Source of the DNA: Rhodospirillaceae bacterium UBA1479
GTDB taxonomy: Bacteria > Pseudomonadota > Alphaproteobacteria > Rhodospirillales > Casp-alpha2
Assembly (NCBI GenBank): GCA_002325375.1
Contig: DCRZ01000002.1
Span: 547,136-611,135, forward strand
DNA length: 64,000 nucleotides
Direction: 5' to 3'
The notes beneath the pieces are model-generated. The model did not search any database and was not told the DNA's origin. It worked only from the letters and a program-made list of their open reading frames with translations. This document shows, one piece after another, positions 8,175-16,365 of this stretch (positions are counted from its first letter, which is position 1; each line of letters starts with the position of its first letter). Both the position numbers and the translations under genes were made by a program.

Positions 8175-8954
8175 TTAGCCGGTCTTGGTCGACATCATCT
8201 GGTCGGCGGTCTGAATGACCTTGGAGCTCAGCTCATAAGCCCGCATGGCCTTGACCATGTTGGCGATCTCTTCCACCGGGTTGACGTTCGACGATTCCAG
8301 GAAGCCCTGCAGGATGGAGCCGAACCCGGCGGTGCCGGGCGTGCCCACCAGAGGAGCGCCCGAGGCCGTGGTTTCCTGGAACATGCTGTCGCCGATGGCG
8401 TACAGGCCGCCTTCGTTGGGGAAGCGGACCAGGTTGATCTGACCCAGGTTCTGCGGCTGCGGCTGTCCTTCGAAGGAGGCGTAGACTTCGCCGGAATTGT
8501 TGATTGTGACCTCGATGGCGCCCGGCGGGATGGCGATGCCGGCACCGACCGTGAGTCCGTCATGGGTGACGATCTGCCCGTTCTGGTTCAACTGAAAGGC
8601 CCCGGCGCGGGTATAGGCGGTTTCGCCGTTGGCCAGGGTGACCGGCATGTAGCCGGAGCCCTGAATGGCCACGTCGAAAGGGTTGCCCGTCTGCGCCAGG
8701 TTGCCCTGTTCGACGACCCGGTAGAAGGACGCCGTATGCACGCCCAGGCCGGCCTTGACGCCGCCCGGCACGATGCCGCTGGCGCGCGAATGCTTGGAAT
8801 TGGGCCGCTTGTTGTCTTCATAGAGAAGATCGTTGAACGACGCCCGGCGGCGCTGATAGCCGGTGGTGTTCATGTTCGCCAGGTTGTTGGCGATCACGTC
8901 CACGCGTTCCTGCTGCGCCACCATTCCGGTGGCTGCGATATAGAGTGGATTCAT
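8175..8954 (-). CDS. flgG: flagellar distal-rod protein FlgG, orphan copy
   Basis: 259 aa, the usual FlgG length. It would form the distal rod of the flagellar basal body, exported through the flagellar type III system without a cleaved signal. N-terminal flg_bb_rod motif: YIAATGM then NNLANMNTTGYQRRRASF (22-39); middle GSGYMPVTL ... YTRAGAFQLNQNGQ; C-terminal motif SNVNPVEEIANMVKAMRAYE ... IQTADQMM. The start at 8954 opens MNPLYIAATGM; an upstream in-frame start would add a 35-residue tail not found in the family. No flgF, flgA or flgH sits beside it, unlike the usual flgFGAH order. A sigma54-type promoter lies upstream. Confidence 0.92.
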   Translation of the reverse strand: MNPLYIAATGMVAQQERVDVIANNLANMNTTGYQRRRASFNDLLYEDNKRPNSKHSRASGIVPGGVKAGLGVHTASFYRVVEQGNLAQTGNPFDVAIQGSGYMPVTLANGETAYTRAGAFQLNQNGQIVTHDGLTVGAGIAIPPGAIEVTINNSGEVYASFEGQPQPQNLGQINLVRFPNEGGLYAIGDSMFQETTASGAPLVGTPGTAGFGSILQGFLESSNVNPVEEIANMVKAMRAYELSSKVIQTADQMMSTKTG

Positions 8955-9020
8955 TTTTCCCGTTCCTTGTACGTTCGCCTTCGCCGGGGTTGACCCCGAT
9001 CCAGGTGCTGCTGGGGGTGT

Positions 9021-9036
9021 TTCAATCCCCGTGCCA
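9021..9036 (-). promoter_or_regulatory. sigma54-type promoter of flgG
   Basis: Minus strand reads TGGCACGGGGATTGAA, against the -24/-12 consensus TGGCACG-N4-TTGCW: one mismatch, A for C in the -12 element. A start site would fall near 9010, giving a leader of about 55 bases before the ATG at 8954. Directly upstream (9041-9075) is an AT-rich tract that could carry IHF or an activator. The rest of the 309-base gap (8955-9263) shows only the ribosome-binding site of the next plus-strand gene. Confidence 0.55.
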
Positions 9037-9263
9037 CAAGCAGAATTGTTTATTTTCAATCGATTAAATGAATTTTCCGGGGTCCGGGACGGCAGAAACC
9101 GCCCGCAAAGGGGAAAATCTTGCCGGGTCGGGCGGCACTTCAGGGGCGGGAGGGCCGCCGATCGGGCTTGTCATCGCGCGCCCGGCGCGTCACCTTCCGG
9201 TCATCCCTTCCGGTGCCGCGAAGGCTCGGACAATCGATGAGAATTCCCAAGGAGGAGATACCC

Positions 9264-10262
9264 ATGCGCGCCTATTGGTATGACCGCGCCGGTCCGGCGG
9301 CGGACGTCCTGCAATTCGGAGACCTTCCCGACCCGGAACCGGGCCCCGGCGAGGTCCGCGTCCGCGTCGCCTATTCCGCCATCAACCCGACGGACGTGAA
9401 GCGCCGGTCCTCGGGCCGTGAACTGGCTCAGTTCTCGCCGATTATTCCCAACAACGACGGTTCCGGCGTCATCGACAAGGTCGGCGAAGGGGTCAACAAC
9501 GCCCGCATCGGCCAGAAGGTCTGGATCTTCGGCGCCCAGCATGGCCGCCCCCAGGGCACGGCGGCGGAATACGTGGTTCTGCCGACGCGCCAGGCGGTGT
9601 CGCTCGCGGGGGACGTGTCCTTGAGCCAGGGGGCCTGCGCCGGGGTGCCGGTGGTGACGGCCTATCACGCGCTGTTCAGCGACGGCGACATCTCGCGCAA
9701 GACCGTACTGGTGACCGGCGGCACGGGGCGTGTCGGCGCCTATGCGGTGCAGTTGGGCGTATGGGGCGGGGCCCGGGTGATCGCGACCTGCGGGTCCGAT
9801 GCCCATTGCGCCGAGGCGCGGGAACTGGGTGCGGCCGTGGCTCTCAATTACAAGGAACCGGGTCTGAAGGAACGCATTCTCGACGCCGCCGGCGGTCCCG
9901 TCGACCGCATCGTCGAGGTCGCTTTCGGGTCCAACACGGACCTGCTGCCGGATATTCTGAAACCCAACGGCACCGTCGCGACCTATGCGTCCGACGCCGT
10001 GCCGGAGCCTTCGTTCCCCTTCAACAAATGGATGGGCGGCAACGTCAACATCCGCATGTTCACGATCTATCAGCTCGACCGCTTGACCCAGGATGAAGTG
10101 CTGCAGACGGTCAGCCCGCTGATGTCGCCGGACACCCTGGTCCACCGCATCGGCGAACGTTTCCAGTTCGAGGACATGGTCAAGGCCCATGAAGCGGTCG
10201 AAGCGGGCGAGGTCCACGGCGTCGCCCAAGTCGTCGTGGGGAAGGCTTTGGAACACCAGTAA
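9264..10262 (+). CDS. zinc-independent MDR, NADPH:quinone oxidoreductase-like
   Basis: 332 aa medium-chain dehydrogenase/reductase. The GroES-like N-terminus carries YSAINPTDVKRRSG and NNDGSGVI; the Rossmann part has VLVTGGTGRVGAYAVQL (148-164) and an ATCGS loop ending the second strand, consistent with NADP(H). The Cys/His ligands of zinc alcohol dehydrogenases are missing, as in quinone oxidoreductases (QOR/ζ-crystallin). The ATG at 9264 follows GGAGGAG at 7 bases, and earlier in-frame starts lack such a site. It points towards the pirin/NAT/azoR group across a shared terminator, so it may belong to the same quinone-handling function. Confidence 0.85.
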   Translation: MRAYWYDRAGPAADVLQFGDLPDPEPGPGEVRVRVAYSAINPTDVKRRSSGRELAQFSPIIPNNDGSGVIDKVGEGVNNARIGQKVWIFGAQHGRPQGTAAEYVVLPTRQAVSLAGDVSLSQGACAGVPVVTAYHALFSDGDISRKTVLVTGGTGRVGAYAVQLGVWGGARVIATCGSDAHCAEARELGAAVALNYKEPGLKERILDAAGGPVDRIVEVAFGSNTDLLPDILKPNGTVATYASDAVPEPSFPFNKWMGGNVNIRMFTIYQLDRLTQDEVLQTVSPLMSPDTLVHRIGERFQFEDMVKAHEAVEAGEVHGVAQVVVGKALEHQ

Positions 10263-10269
10263 CGCGCGT

Positions 10270-10297
10270 GCGGCGGCCCGGTTGTCCGGGCCGCCGC
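10270..10297. terminator. bidirectional terminator hairpin
   Basis: GCGGCGGCCCGG-TTGT-CCGGGCCGCCGC, a perfect 12-bp GC stem between two convergent genes, followed on the plus side by ATCAGATTGTTTC. The T-tail is weak, but the position and stem suit termination from both sides. Confidence 0.65.
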
Positions 10298-10322
10298 ATC
10301 AGATTGTTTCGGGCAGCGTTGC

Positions 10323-11027
10323 CTACGGCACGTCGACGACGACCACTTCGGCGTCGGTATCGGCGTGGATGGTGATGGTCGCCACGTCCGTCACCGCCGT
10401 GCCCGAGCGTTCGGGGGCCGCCACGCCGTTGATGGTGAGGTCGCCCACGGCGGGCACGATATAGGCGCTGCGCCCCGGGGCCAGGGTCAGGGTGGTTTCC
10501 TCGCCGGCCTTGAGCGTGCCGCCCAGCACGGCGGCGTCCTGGTGGATCACCAGCGCGTCCGTGTCTTTATCCGCCGCGCGGCCCGAGGCCAGAACCTCCA
10601 ACCTGCCGCCGCGGCTGTCCTTGGGGAACTTGCGGGCGTCCCAGCGGGGTTGGATGCCCGTCTTATTGGGCTCGATCCAGATCTGGAACAGGGTCGTCGG
10701 CTCGTCCTCGCGATTGTGCTCCGCATGGCGGATGCCGGTGCCCGCCGACATCACCTGGACGTCGCCCGCTTCCGTGCGGCCCGTGTTGCCCAGGTTGTCC
10801 TGATGGGTGATGGCGCCCTTCCTGACATAGGTGATGATTTCCATGTCGCGATGGCCGTGCGGGTCGAACCCGCGGCCCGGCTGGACCGTGTCGTCGTTCC
10901 ACACCAGCAGCGGGCCCAGGCCCGTGCGCTCGGGGTCGTAATAGTTGGCGAAGGAGAAATGATAGCGCGCGTTCAGCCAATCGTTGGCGAAGCGGCCCAG
11001 GTTTTCCAGGGGGGTCGTGGTGATCAT
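10323..11027 (-). CDS. pirin family protein (bicupin)
   Basis: 234 aa. Pirin/YhaK-type bicupins bind iron and in several bacteria oxidise quercetin or sense redox state. The N-terminal cupin has the metal motif DPHGHRDMEIITYV with further ligands in MSAGTGIRHAEHN (H and E), giving the usual His/His/His/Glu set; the C-terminal cupin lacks metal ligands. The start is ATG 11027 (MITTTPLENLG); AAGGAA lies 8 bases upstream. Last gene of a run azoR-yqjG-nat-pirin, 44 bases after nat. The likely role is in handling oxidised aromatics together with its neighbours (inference). Confidence 0.88.
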   Translation of the reverse strand: MITTTPLENLGRFANDWLNARYHFSFANYYDPERTGLGPLLVWNDDTVQPGRGFDPHGHRDMEIITYVRKGAITHQDNLGNTGRTEAGDVQVMSAGTGIRHAEHNREDEPTTLFQIWIEPNKTGIQPRWDARKFPKDSRGGRLEVLASGRAADKDTDALVIHQDAAVLGGTLKAGEETTLTLAPGRSAYIVPAVGDLTINGVAAPERSGTAVTDVATITIHADTDAEVVVVDVP

Positions 11028-11071
11028 GACGGTATTCCTTTCATCCTTTGGGCGGCGGTTGCGGGGTCGGA

Positions 11072-11899
11072 TCACGATTTGGCGCAAACGGCGGCCAGCC
11101 GTGCGTCCAGATCGTCCAGACCCGCCAGGTTGAGATTGAAGGTGCCTTCAAGCACATCGCGAAGGGCGGCGGGGGTATCCAGGCGGTGGCGTTCGGACGG
11201 CCCGACCGTGTGATGAATGCTCAGTTCCGTATTGCGCAAAGCATAGCGTCTGCCCGCATCCGTCCGGGCGCAGATCAGCGTCGTGACGAAGAGGGAGGCC
11301 GGATGCGTCGCGACGTACCAGTTGCCGACTTCATAGTCGGTGCTGGTCTGCTCGACCTGATCGAAAACATAAAGCGGATGCCACTGGTCCCCGATCCGGG
11401 CTTCCAGGCGGTGGGAGTCTTCCGTCGGCACCAGGCGGTAGGGGCCATGGGGCGTTTCCTGTGCCGTGCCGGCGGTCAGACGCATCGGCGCGGTCATGGT
11501 CATGCCGCCGAACCCCACGTCGGCGATGTAGGCATCGCCATCCAGGTCGACCCGCAGCACCATATGGCTGCGGGGCGGGGTCGGGCCTGCGGGGGTATTC
11601 CACAGAACCCGGGCGCCCAGGCCCGAGACGCGGAACCCGATGGCGTCGAGCACGTGGCGCAACAGCAGGTTCTGCTCAAAGCAGTAGCCGCCGCGCCCCT
11701 CGGTCACCAATTTCCGCTGCACGTCCGCGAGGGTCAGGCTGGGGACGCGGCCGGTCAGGGAATCCAGATTCTCGAAGGTGATTGCCGCGGGGTGACGGGC
11801 CTGAATTTCGGTCAGTGTATCCAGGGTCGGCGCGACCGCGCCGCGATATCCGATCCGCCCCAGATAGGCATCGAGATCGAACGAATGGATGGACGTCAT
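11072..11899 (-). CDS. nat: arylamine N-acetyltransferase
   Basis: 275 aa. Transfers acetyl from acetyl-CoA to arylamines or hydrazines through a Cys intermediate. The catalytic triad is complete: C73 in RGGYCFEQN, H112 in SHMVLRVD and D127 in YIADVGFGG. The start ATG 11899 overlaps the stop of the upstream glutathionyl-hydroquinone reductase gene (ATGA), which fixes it. Placed in one transcript with reductases acting on quinones and azo compounds: azoreductases release aromatic amines, which are NAT substrates, so the pairing is meaningful. Confidence 0.94.
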   Translation of the reverse strand: MTSIHSFDLDAYLGRIGYRGAVAPTLDTLTEIQARHPAAITFENLDSLTGRVPSLTLADVQRKLVTEGRGGYCFEQNLLLRHVLDAIGFRVSGLGARVLWNTPAGPTPPRSHMVLRVDLDGDAYIADVGFGGMTMTAPMRLTAGTAQETPHGPYRLVPTEDSHRLEARIGDQWHPLYVFDQVEQTSTDYEVGNWYVATHPASLFVTTLICARTDAGRRYALRNTELSIHHTVGPSERHRLDTPAALRDVLEGTFNLNLAGLDDLDARLAAVCAKS

Positions 11900-12891
11900 G
11901 ACGCTTTTCCCATTTCCGTGCATTGGGACAGATGTCCACGCCCGTGGGGGGCGTCCAGGTCCTGATCGGGGCCGGCGGGGATGATCCCCGTTGGGTTGAG
12001 GGACTTGTGACTGCCGTAGTAGTGGGCCTTGATCGCCGTCATATCGACGGTCCGCTTGATGCCCGGCCATTGGTAAAGCTCGCGCAGGAAGCCGGACAGG
12101 TTGGGGTAATCGGCGATGCGGCGGATGTTGCACTTGAAGTGGCCGACATAGACCGGATCGAACCTCAGCAACGTGGTGAACAGCCGCCAGTCGGCTTCCG
12201 TGATGCGGTCGCCCGTCAGGTAGCGGCTTTCACCCAGCAGGTCCTCAAGCCAGTCCAGGCTGTCGAACAGGTCCGTGACGGCTTCGCCGTAAGCGGCTTG
12301 CGTGGTCGCGAAACCCGCCCGGTACACGCCGTTGTTCACCGTCCGGTAGACGCGGTCGTTGACCAGATCGATCTCGTGGCGCAGGTCATGGGGATAGAAA
12401 TCCCCCCGCTTGGCGCCGACGCCGTCGAAGGCCGAATTGAACATGCGGATGATCTCGGCCGATTCGTTGCTGACGATCGCCCCTGTCTGCTTGTCCCAAA
12501 GCACGGGTACGGTGACCCGGCCCGTATAGTCCGGCTTGGCCGCGGCATAGATCTGGTGCAGGAAGCGGGCCCCCAGGACCGGGTCCGCGCCGGCGGCGAT
12601 TTCCCAGCCGTTTTCCAGCATCAGCGGTTCGACCACGGTCACCGGGATCATGTCCTCCAGACCCTTGAGGGCGCGAAAGATCAGGGTCCGATGGGCCCAG
12701 GGGCAAGCGGCGGCGACATACAGGTGATATCGCCCGGCCGCCGCCTTGAAGCCGCCGTGGCCGGTCGGCCCGGGGCTGCCGTCCGCGGTGACCCAGTTGC
12801 GGAAGGCCGCGTCCTCGCGCTGGAACCGGCCGCCGGTCGCCTTGGTGTCGTACCATTGGTCGCGCCATTCGCCGTTCACAAGCAATCCCAT
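11896..12891 (-). CDS. yqjG: glutathionyl-hydroquinone reductase (xi-class GST)
   Basis: 331 aa, the length of the xi class (ECM4/YqjG/PcpF). It removes glutathione from glutathionyl-hydroquinones, with GSH as co-reductant. Catalytic C63 is in the diagnostic CPWAHR motif; also present are VPVLWDK, SNESAEIIRMFN and the C-terminal FDPVYVGHFKCN, a conserved stretch of this class. Gap of 33 bases after azoR and 4-base overlap with nat, so it is a middle operon gene. Function confident at class level; the natural quinone is unknown. Confidence 0.92.
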   Translation of the reverse strand: MGLLVNGEWRDQWYDTKATGGRFQREDAAFRNWVTADGSPGPTGHGGFKAAAGRYHLYVAAACPWAHRTLIFRALKGLEDMIPVTVVEPLMLENGWEIAAGADPVLGARFLHQIYAAAKPDYTGRVTVPVLWDKQTGAIVSNESAEIIRMFNSAFDGVGAKRGDFYPHDLRHEIDLVNDRVYRTVNNGVYRAGFATTQAAYGEAVTDLFDSLDWLEDLLGESRYLTGDRITEADWRLFTTLLRFDPVYVGHFKCNIRRIADYPNLSGFLRELYQWPGIKRTVDMTAIKAHYYGSHKSLNPTGIIPAGPDQDLDAPHGRGHLSQCTEMGKAS

Positions 12892-12924
12892 TGTCTTAAC
12901 TCCTTGTCCTGCGGCCGCCGGGGC

Positions 12925-13521
12925 TCAGGCCGCCTGGGCGACCTGGGCGATTTCCGCCTGGGCGGCCTTGATGCCGTCGTCGCCCTTGGTGGTGCCTTCG
13001 GCATAGATGAACGAGATGTCTTCAAGCCCGATGAAGTTCAAGGCGCGGCGCAGATAGGGTTCCAGATGGTCCAGGTGGTTGAACGGCGTACCCGGGCCGT
13101 AAACCCCGCCCCGCGTGGTCACCACATAGACCGGGCGGTCGGTCACCAGGCCCTTGGGGCCCTGGCCCGTGGGCTCGAATGTGCGGCCGACGCGGGCGAC
13201 CTGGTCGATCCAGGCCTTCAGCGATGACGTGATGCCGAAGTTGTGCATGGGGGCCGCGATGACGATGGCGTCGGCGGCGAACACTTCGTCGATCAGCGCG
13301 TCCGACAGGGCAAGCTTCTGGTTCTGTTCGGCCGTGCGGTCGGCTTCCGGCGTATAGAACGCGCCGATGGTTTCCTGGTCCAGATGCGGCGGCGGGTTCG
13401 CGCCCAGGTCGCGGACGACGATGTGGGCGTCACCGGCCAGGCTGTCGGCCAGGGTTTGCGCCAGGGCGCGGGAAGCGGAGCCTTCGAGATTGGGGCTGGA
13501 GCTGATGAGAAGAATGCTCAT
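12925..13521 (-). CDS. azoR: FMN-dependent NADH-azoreductase
   Basis: 198 aa flavodoxin-like NAD(P)H:quinone oxidoreductase. SSSPNLEGSASRAL binds the FMN phosphate, PMHNFGITSSLKAWIDQV (about 94-111) contacts the isoalloxazine ring, and TTRGGVYG closes the active site. These proteins reduce quinones and, more slowly, azo dyes. GGACCC-type weak ribosome-binding site upstream of ATG 13521. First gene of azoR-yqjG-nat-pirin, and divergent from a LysR regulator 151 bases away; azoR/LysR pairs of this kind are common. Confidence 0.93.
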   Translation of the reverse strand: MSILLISSSPNLEGSASRALAQTLADSLAGDAHIVVRDLGANPPPHLDQETIGAFYTPEADRTAEQNQKLALSDALIDEVFAADAIVIAAPMHNFGITSSLKAWIDQVARVGRTFEPTGQGPKGLVTDRPVYVVTTRGGVYGPGTPFNHLDHLEPYLRRALNFIGLEDISFIYAEGTTKGDDGIKAAQAEIAQVAQAA

Positions 13522-13639
13522 GGTCGGGTCCTTTCGATTGTCTAATGGGGCCGGCGGGCCCGGAAATTTCCGGGGGCGGGCTGTTGACGGGGACCCTAAT
13601 CCTGAGTGTATTTGTAGACAATTGGCCTAAATGGAATAT

Positions 13640-13663
13640 AATTGTTTCTTTAAATAAACAATT
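13640..13663. promoter_or_regulatory. inverted repeat in the azoR/LysR divergent promoter
   Basis: AATTGTTT - CTTTAAAT - AAACAATT, a perfect 8-bp dyad with an 8-base spacer ending 10 bases before the LysR ATG. A further half-like ACAATT lies at about 13618-13623. An AT-rich island in GC-rich DNA, as expected for a LysR binding/activation site that would also cover the regulator's own start. Confidence 0.5.
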
Positions 13664-13672
13664 GAGCAGCAT

Positions 13673-14584
13673 ATGGATCACCTGACCGGCATGGCCGTTT
13701 TCGCCAAGGTGGTGGAAACCGGGACCTTCACGGGTGCTGCGCAGGCCATGGGCCTATCCAAGGGCGCGGTCAGCAAGCAGATCGCCAAGCTGGAGGACCG
13801 CCTGGGCGCGCGCTTGTTGAACCGCACCACCCGGCGGTCCAGCCTGACCGAGGTCGGGGCCGCGTTCTATGAACGTTGCCGGCGCATCGTCGCCGAGGCG
13901 GAGGAGGCGGAATTGGCCGTCACCCGCCTGCATGCGGAACCCCGGGGCACCCTGCGCGTCAACCTGCCCATGTCCTTCGGCATGATCCACATGGCCGATG
14001 CCCTGCCGGACTTCATGGCGGCCTATCCGGAAATCAGCCTGGACGTGACCCTCGACGACCGGGTCGTCAACGTGGTCGACGAAGGCTACGACGTGGTCAT
14101 CCGCATCACCGATCTGCCGGACTCCTCCCTGATCGCCCGGCGGATCGCGCCGTTCCGCATCGCGACCTGCGCGTCTTCGGCCTATTGGGATGCGCATGGG
14201 CGGCCCAAGCATCCGGACGACCTGCGCAACCACGCCTGCCTGCTCTACAGCTATTTGTCCAACCTGAACGAATGGCGCTACCGCGGGCCCGACGGCCCCT
14301 TCGCCGTGCGGGTCGACGGCCCCATGCGCGGCAACAACGGCGACCTGCTGCGCGCCGCCGCTGTGGCCGGGTTGGGGGTCGTGCGCTCGCCGACCTTCAT
14401 CGTTGGCTGCCATCTGGTCGAAGGGCGGCTGGAACAGGTGCTGGCGGAGTATGAGGACGACGACCGCGGCATCTACGCCGTCTATCCCCACAACCGGCAT
14501 CTGTCGGCCAAGGTCCGCGCCTTCGTCGATTTCATGGCCAAACGCTTCGCCGACCCGCAATGGGTGTGCATGAACGTCACCTGA
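13673..14584 (+). CDS. LysR-family transcriptional regulator
   Basis: 303 aa. The winged HTH occupies about residues 1-60 (FAKVVETGTFTGAAQAMGLS with KGAVSKQIAKLEDRLG as recognition helix); the rest is the periplasmic-binding-like effector domain, with PRGTLRVNLPMSFG at its start. It resembles the DsdC/CrgA-type subgroup that controls azoreductase or quinone-stress genes. No strong ribosome-binding site precedes the ATG, in line with low-level expression. Divergent from azoR with a dyad in between, so it probably regulates azoR-yqjG-nat-pirin, with a quinone as possible effector (inference). Confidence 0.93.
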   Translation: MDHLTGMAVFAKVVETGTFTGAAQAMGLSKGAVSKQIAKLEDRLGARLLNRTTRRSSLTEVGAAFYERCRRIVAEAEEAELAVTRLHAEPRGTLRVNLPMSFGMIHMADALPDFMAAYPEISLDVTLDDRVVNVVDEGYDVVIRITDLPDSSLIARRIAPFRIATCASSAYWDAHGRPKHPDDLRNHACLLYSYLSNLNEWRYRGPDGPFAVRVDGPMRGNNGDLLRAAAVAGLGVVRSPTFIVGCHLVEGRLEQVLAEYEDDDRGIYAVYPHNRHLSAKVRAFVDFMAKRFADPQWVCMNVT

Positions 14585-14608
14585 ATGGTCCCCCGCTTGG
14601 GGGGCGTG

Positions 14609-16222
14609 TCAGTGCGACGGGCCGCTGGGGGCCGGCAGGCCTTCCAGTTCCACGTTGACGCAGGCGACCTTGCCGCTGGCCACGGCGCGGTCCAGCGCCG
14701 CGTCCAATTCCGCCGGGTCGGTCACGTATTCACCATGTCCGCCAAGTCCGGCCACCGCCAGGTCATAACGGGCATCCGACAGTTCGCAGCCGATCAGGCG
14801 GTTGGAGCCGTATTCGCGCAGCTGAATCTGATGTTCCGCGTTCCAACGATGATCGTTGCCGATCACCACCACATAAGGGGTGCCGGCGCGGGCCGCCGTT
14901 TCGAACTCGGCGAAATGAAAGCCCACGGTGCCGTCGCCCATCAGCGCGAACACGGTGGCGTCCGGCACGGCCTTCTTGGCCCCGACGCCATAGCCGAGAC
15001 AGCCGCCGATAACGCCGGAAATGCCGTTGATGATGCGCTTGTCGGTCAGCGTCGCGGCCTGAGCCCATTGCCCGAATTCACCGCCGTCGATGATCAGCAC
15101 GGCGTCCTTGGCCTTGTCGATCTGGCGCTGCACGGCGGCGCAGACCTGGGCCGGGGAAATACCGCCGTTGGCCGCGGGGGCGTCGGGCGCGAAGCTGCGC
15201 TGGGCGATCTGGTCCCGGGCCTTGGCGCGCCAGGCTTGATGGGCGGTGCCACCGGCCCCTTGGGCGATCAGGGTCTCGGCCGCGTCGCGGGGATCGGCGG
15301 CCAGGGCCGTCACGATGCGGTCTTCCAGATTGCGATGGGCGCGGTCGCGCTCATCGGCGTCGGCATTGATGCAGATCCACTTGCAGGCGGGGTTGAAGAT
15401 ATTGGTGCCGGCGAAACCCAGGGTGAAATCCACCCGCTTGCCCAGGGTGACGATCAGGTCGGCCTCGGCCATCACGCCCGCGATGCTGCCGAGGGACGGA
15501 TCCTTCAGGCCGCGCGGGCTTTCCATGACGACAACGGGCGCGTCCAGGGCATCCGCCAGTTTGTCGCGGACACCCGGGCCGCGCGCCGTGTTCAGCACCG
15601 GCCCGCACAGGATGATCGGATGCTTGGCGGCGGCGACCGCATCGGCCACGCGCTTGGCGTCTTCAAGCGACAGCGCCATGGTCTCGCGGGCGAAGGCGTC
15701 GGCCGGGGGAACATTGCCGCCCGTGGCATCGGCCTCGACCACGTCGAAGGCAAGGGACATATGGACCGGTCCGGGCCGCCCCGATTTGGCGGTGCGGATC
15801 GCCCGCGCGGCGGCGGTGCCCAGGTCGGAGGCCCGCACGGGGCGGATCGACAGCTTGGTCAGGGGGGCGGTCATCGGCACCTGGCGCATTTCCTGAAAGG
15901 CGCCCCGGCCGTCCTGGCTGACCGGGGAATCGCCGGTCAGCAGCAACACCGGCGTGTCCGATTCCCAAGCCGTGTATAGCCCGCCCATGGCGTTCGCGGC
16001 CCCGCCGCCCGCCGTCACCATGGCGACGCCGACGTTACCGGTCAGTTGGGCATAGGCCTCGGCCATGTACACGGCGGCGGCTTCGTGGCGGGTGTGGATG
16101 ATCTCGATGCCAGCGTCGAAGCAGGCGTCATAGACCGGCATGATCTGGTTGCCGGACAGTGAGAAAATGCGTGTCACGCCGGCGGCCGCCAGCGATTTGA
16201 CCAGAAGGTCGGCACCGCGCAT
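14609..16222 (-). CDS. thiamine pyrophosphate-dependent enzyme, acetolactate-synthase-like
   Basis: 537 aa. Three TPP-enzyme domains: N-terminal PYR domain with catalytic Glu E48 (HTRHEAAAV), central NAD/FAD-like domain (ILCGPVLNTARGPG), and C-terminal PP domain with the metal/TPP motif GDG (429-431) through GNDHRWN. It belongs to the acetolactate synthase/benzoylformate decarboxylase/oxalyl-CoA decarboxylase superfamily, but no subgroup can be fixed; no small regulatory subunit (ilvN) is nearby, so branched-chain synthesis is unlikely. The start is ATG 16222, with AAGGAAC 8 bases upstream. Convergent with the LysR gene and 143 bases downstream of a dioxygenase gene on the same strand. Confidence 0.8.
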   Translation of the reverse strand: MRGADLLVKSLAAAGVTRIFSLSGNQIMPVYDACFDAGIEIIHTRHEAAAVYMAEAYAQLTGNVGVAMVTAGGGAANAMGGLYTAWESDTPVLLLTGDSPVSQDGRGAFQEMRQVPMTAPLTKLSIRPVRASDLGTAAARAIRTAKSGRPGPVHMSLAFDVVEADATGGNVPPADAFARETMALSLEDAKRVADAVAAAKHPIILCGPVLNTARGPGVRDKLADALDAPVVVMESPRGLKDPSLGSIAGVMAEADLIVTLGKRVDFTLGFAGTNIFNPACKWICINADADERDRAHRNLEDRIVTALAADPRDAAETLIAQGAGGTAHQAWRAKARDQIAQRSFAPDAPAANGGISPAQVCAAVQRQIDKAKDAVLIIDGGEFGQWAQAATLTDKRIINGISGVIGGCLGYGVGAKKAVPDATVFALMGDGTVGFHFAEFETAARAGTPYVVVIGNDHRWNAEHQIQLREYGSNRLIGCELSDARYDLAVAGLGGHGEYVTDPAELDAALDRAVASGKVACVNVELEGLPAPSGPSH

Positions 16223-16311
16223 GGGTTCTGTTCCTTGTGTTTTCTGTTGCCGGTCAGGGACGGCGTGCCGCCCGCCGGGGATATTAGCGCCAAAACGCCG
16301 CACGGAAACCG

Positions 16312-16334
16312 TCTCGCCGGAAAGATCGGCGAGA
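16312..16334 (-). terminator. hairpin after TauD-like gene
   Basis: TCTCGCCG - 7-base loop - CGGCGAGA, perfect 8-bp stem about 30 bases past the stop of the dioxygenase gene. On the minus strand the sequence after the stem is GACGGTTTCC, so the tail is weak. Confidence 0.45.
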
Positions 16335-16365
16335 GACCTCCCGCGCGGCGCGGGGAAGGGGAAAA

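Noticed and set aside
7985..8218. Small plus-strand ORF after the DUF486 gene
   Set aside because: It covers two terminator-like hairpins, has no ribosome-binding site and shows no family features.
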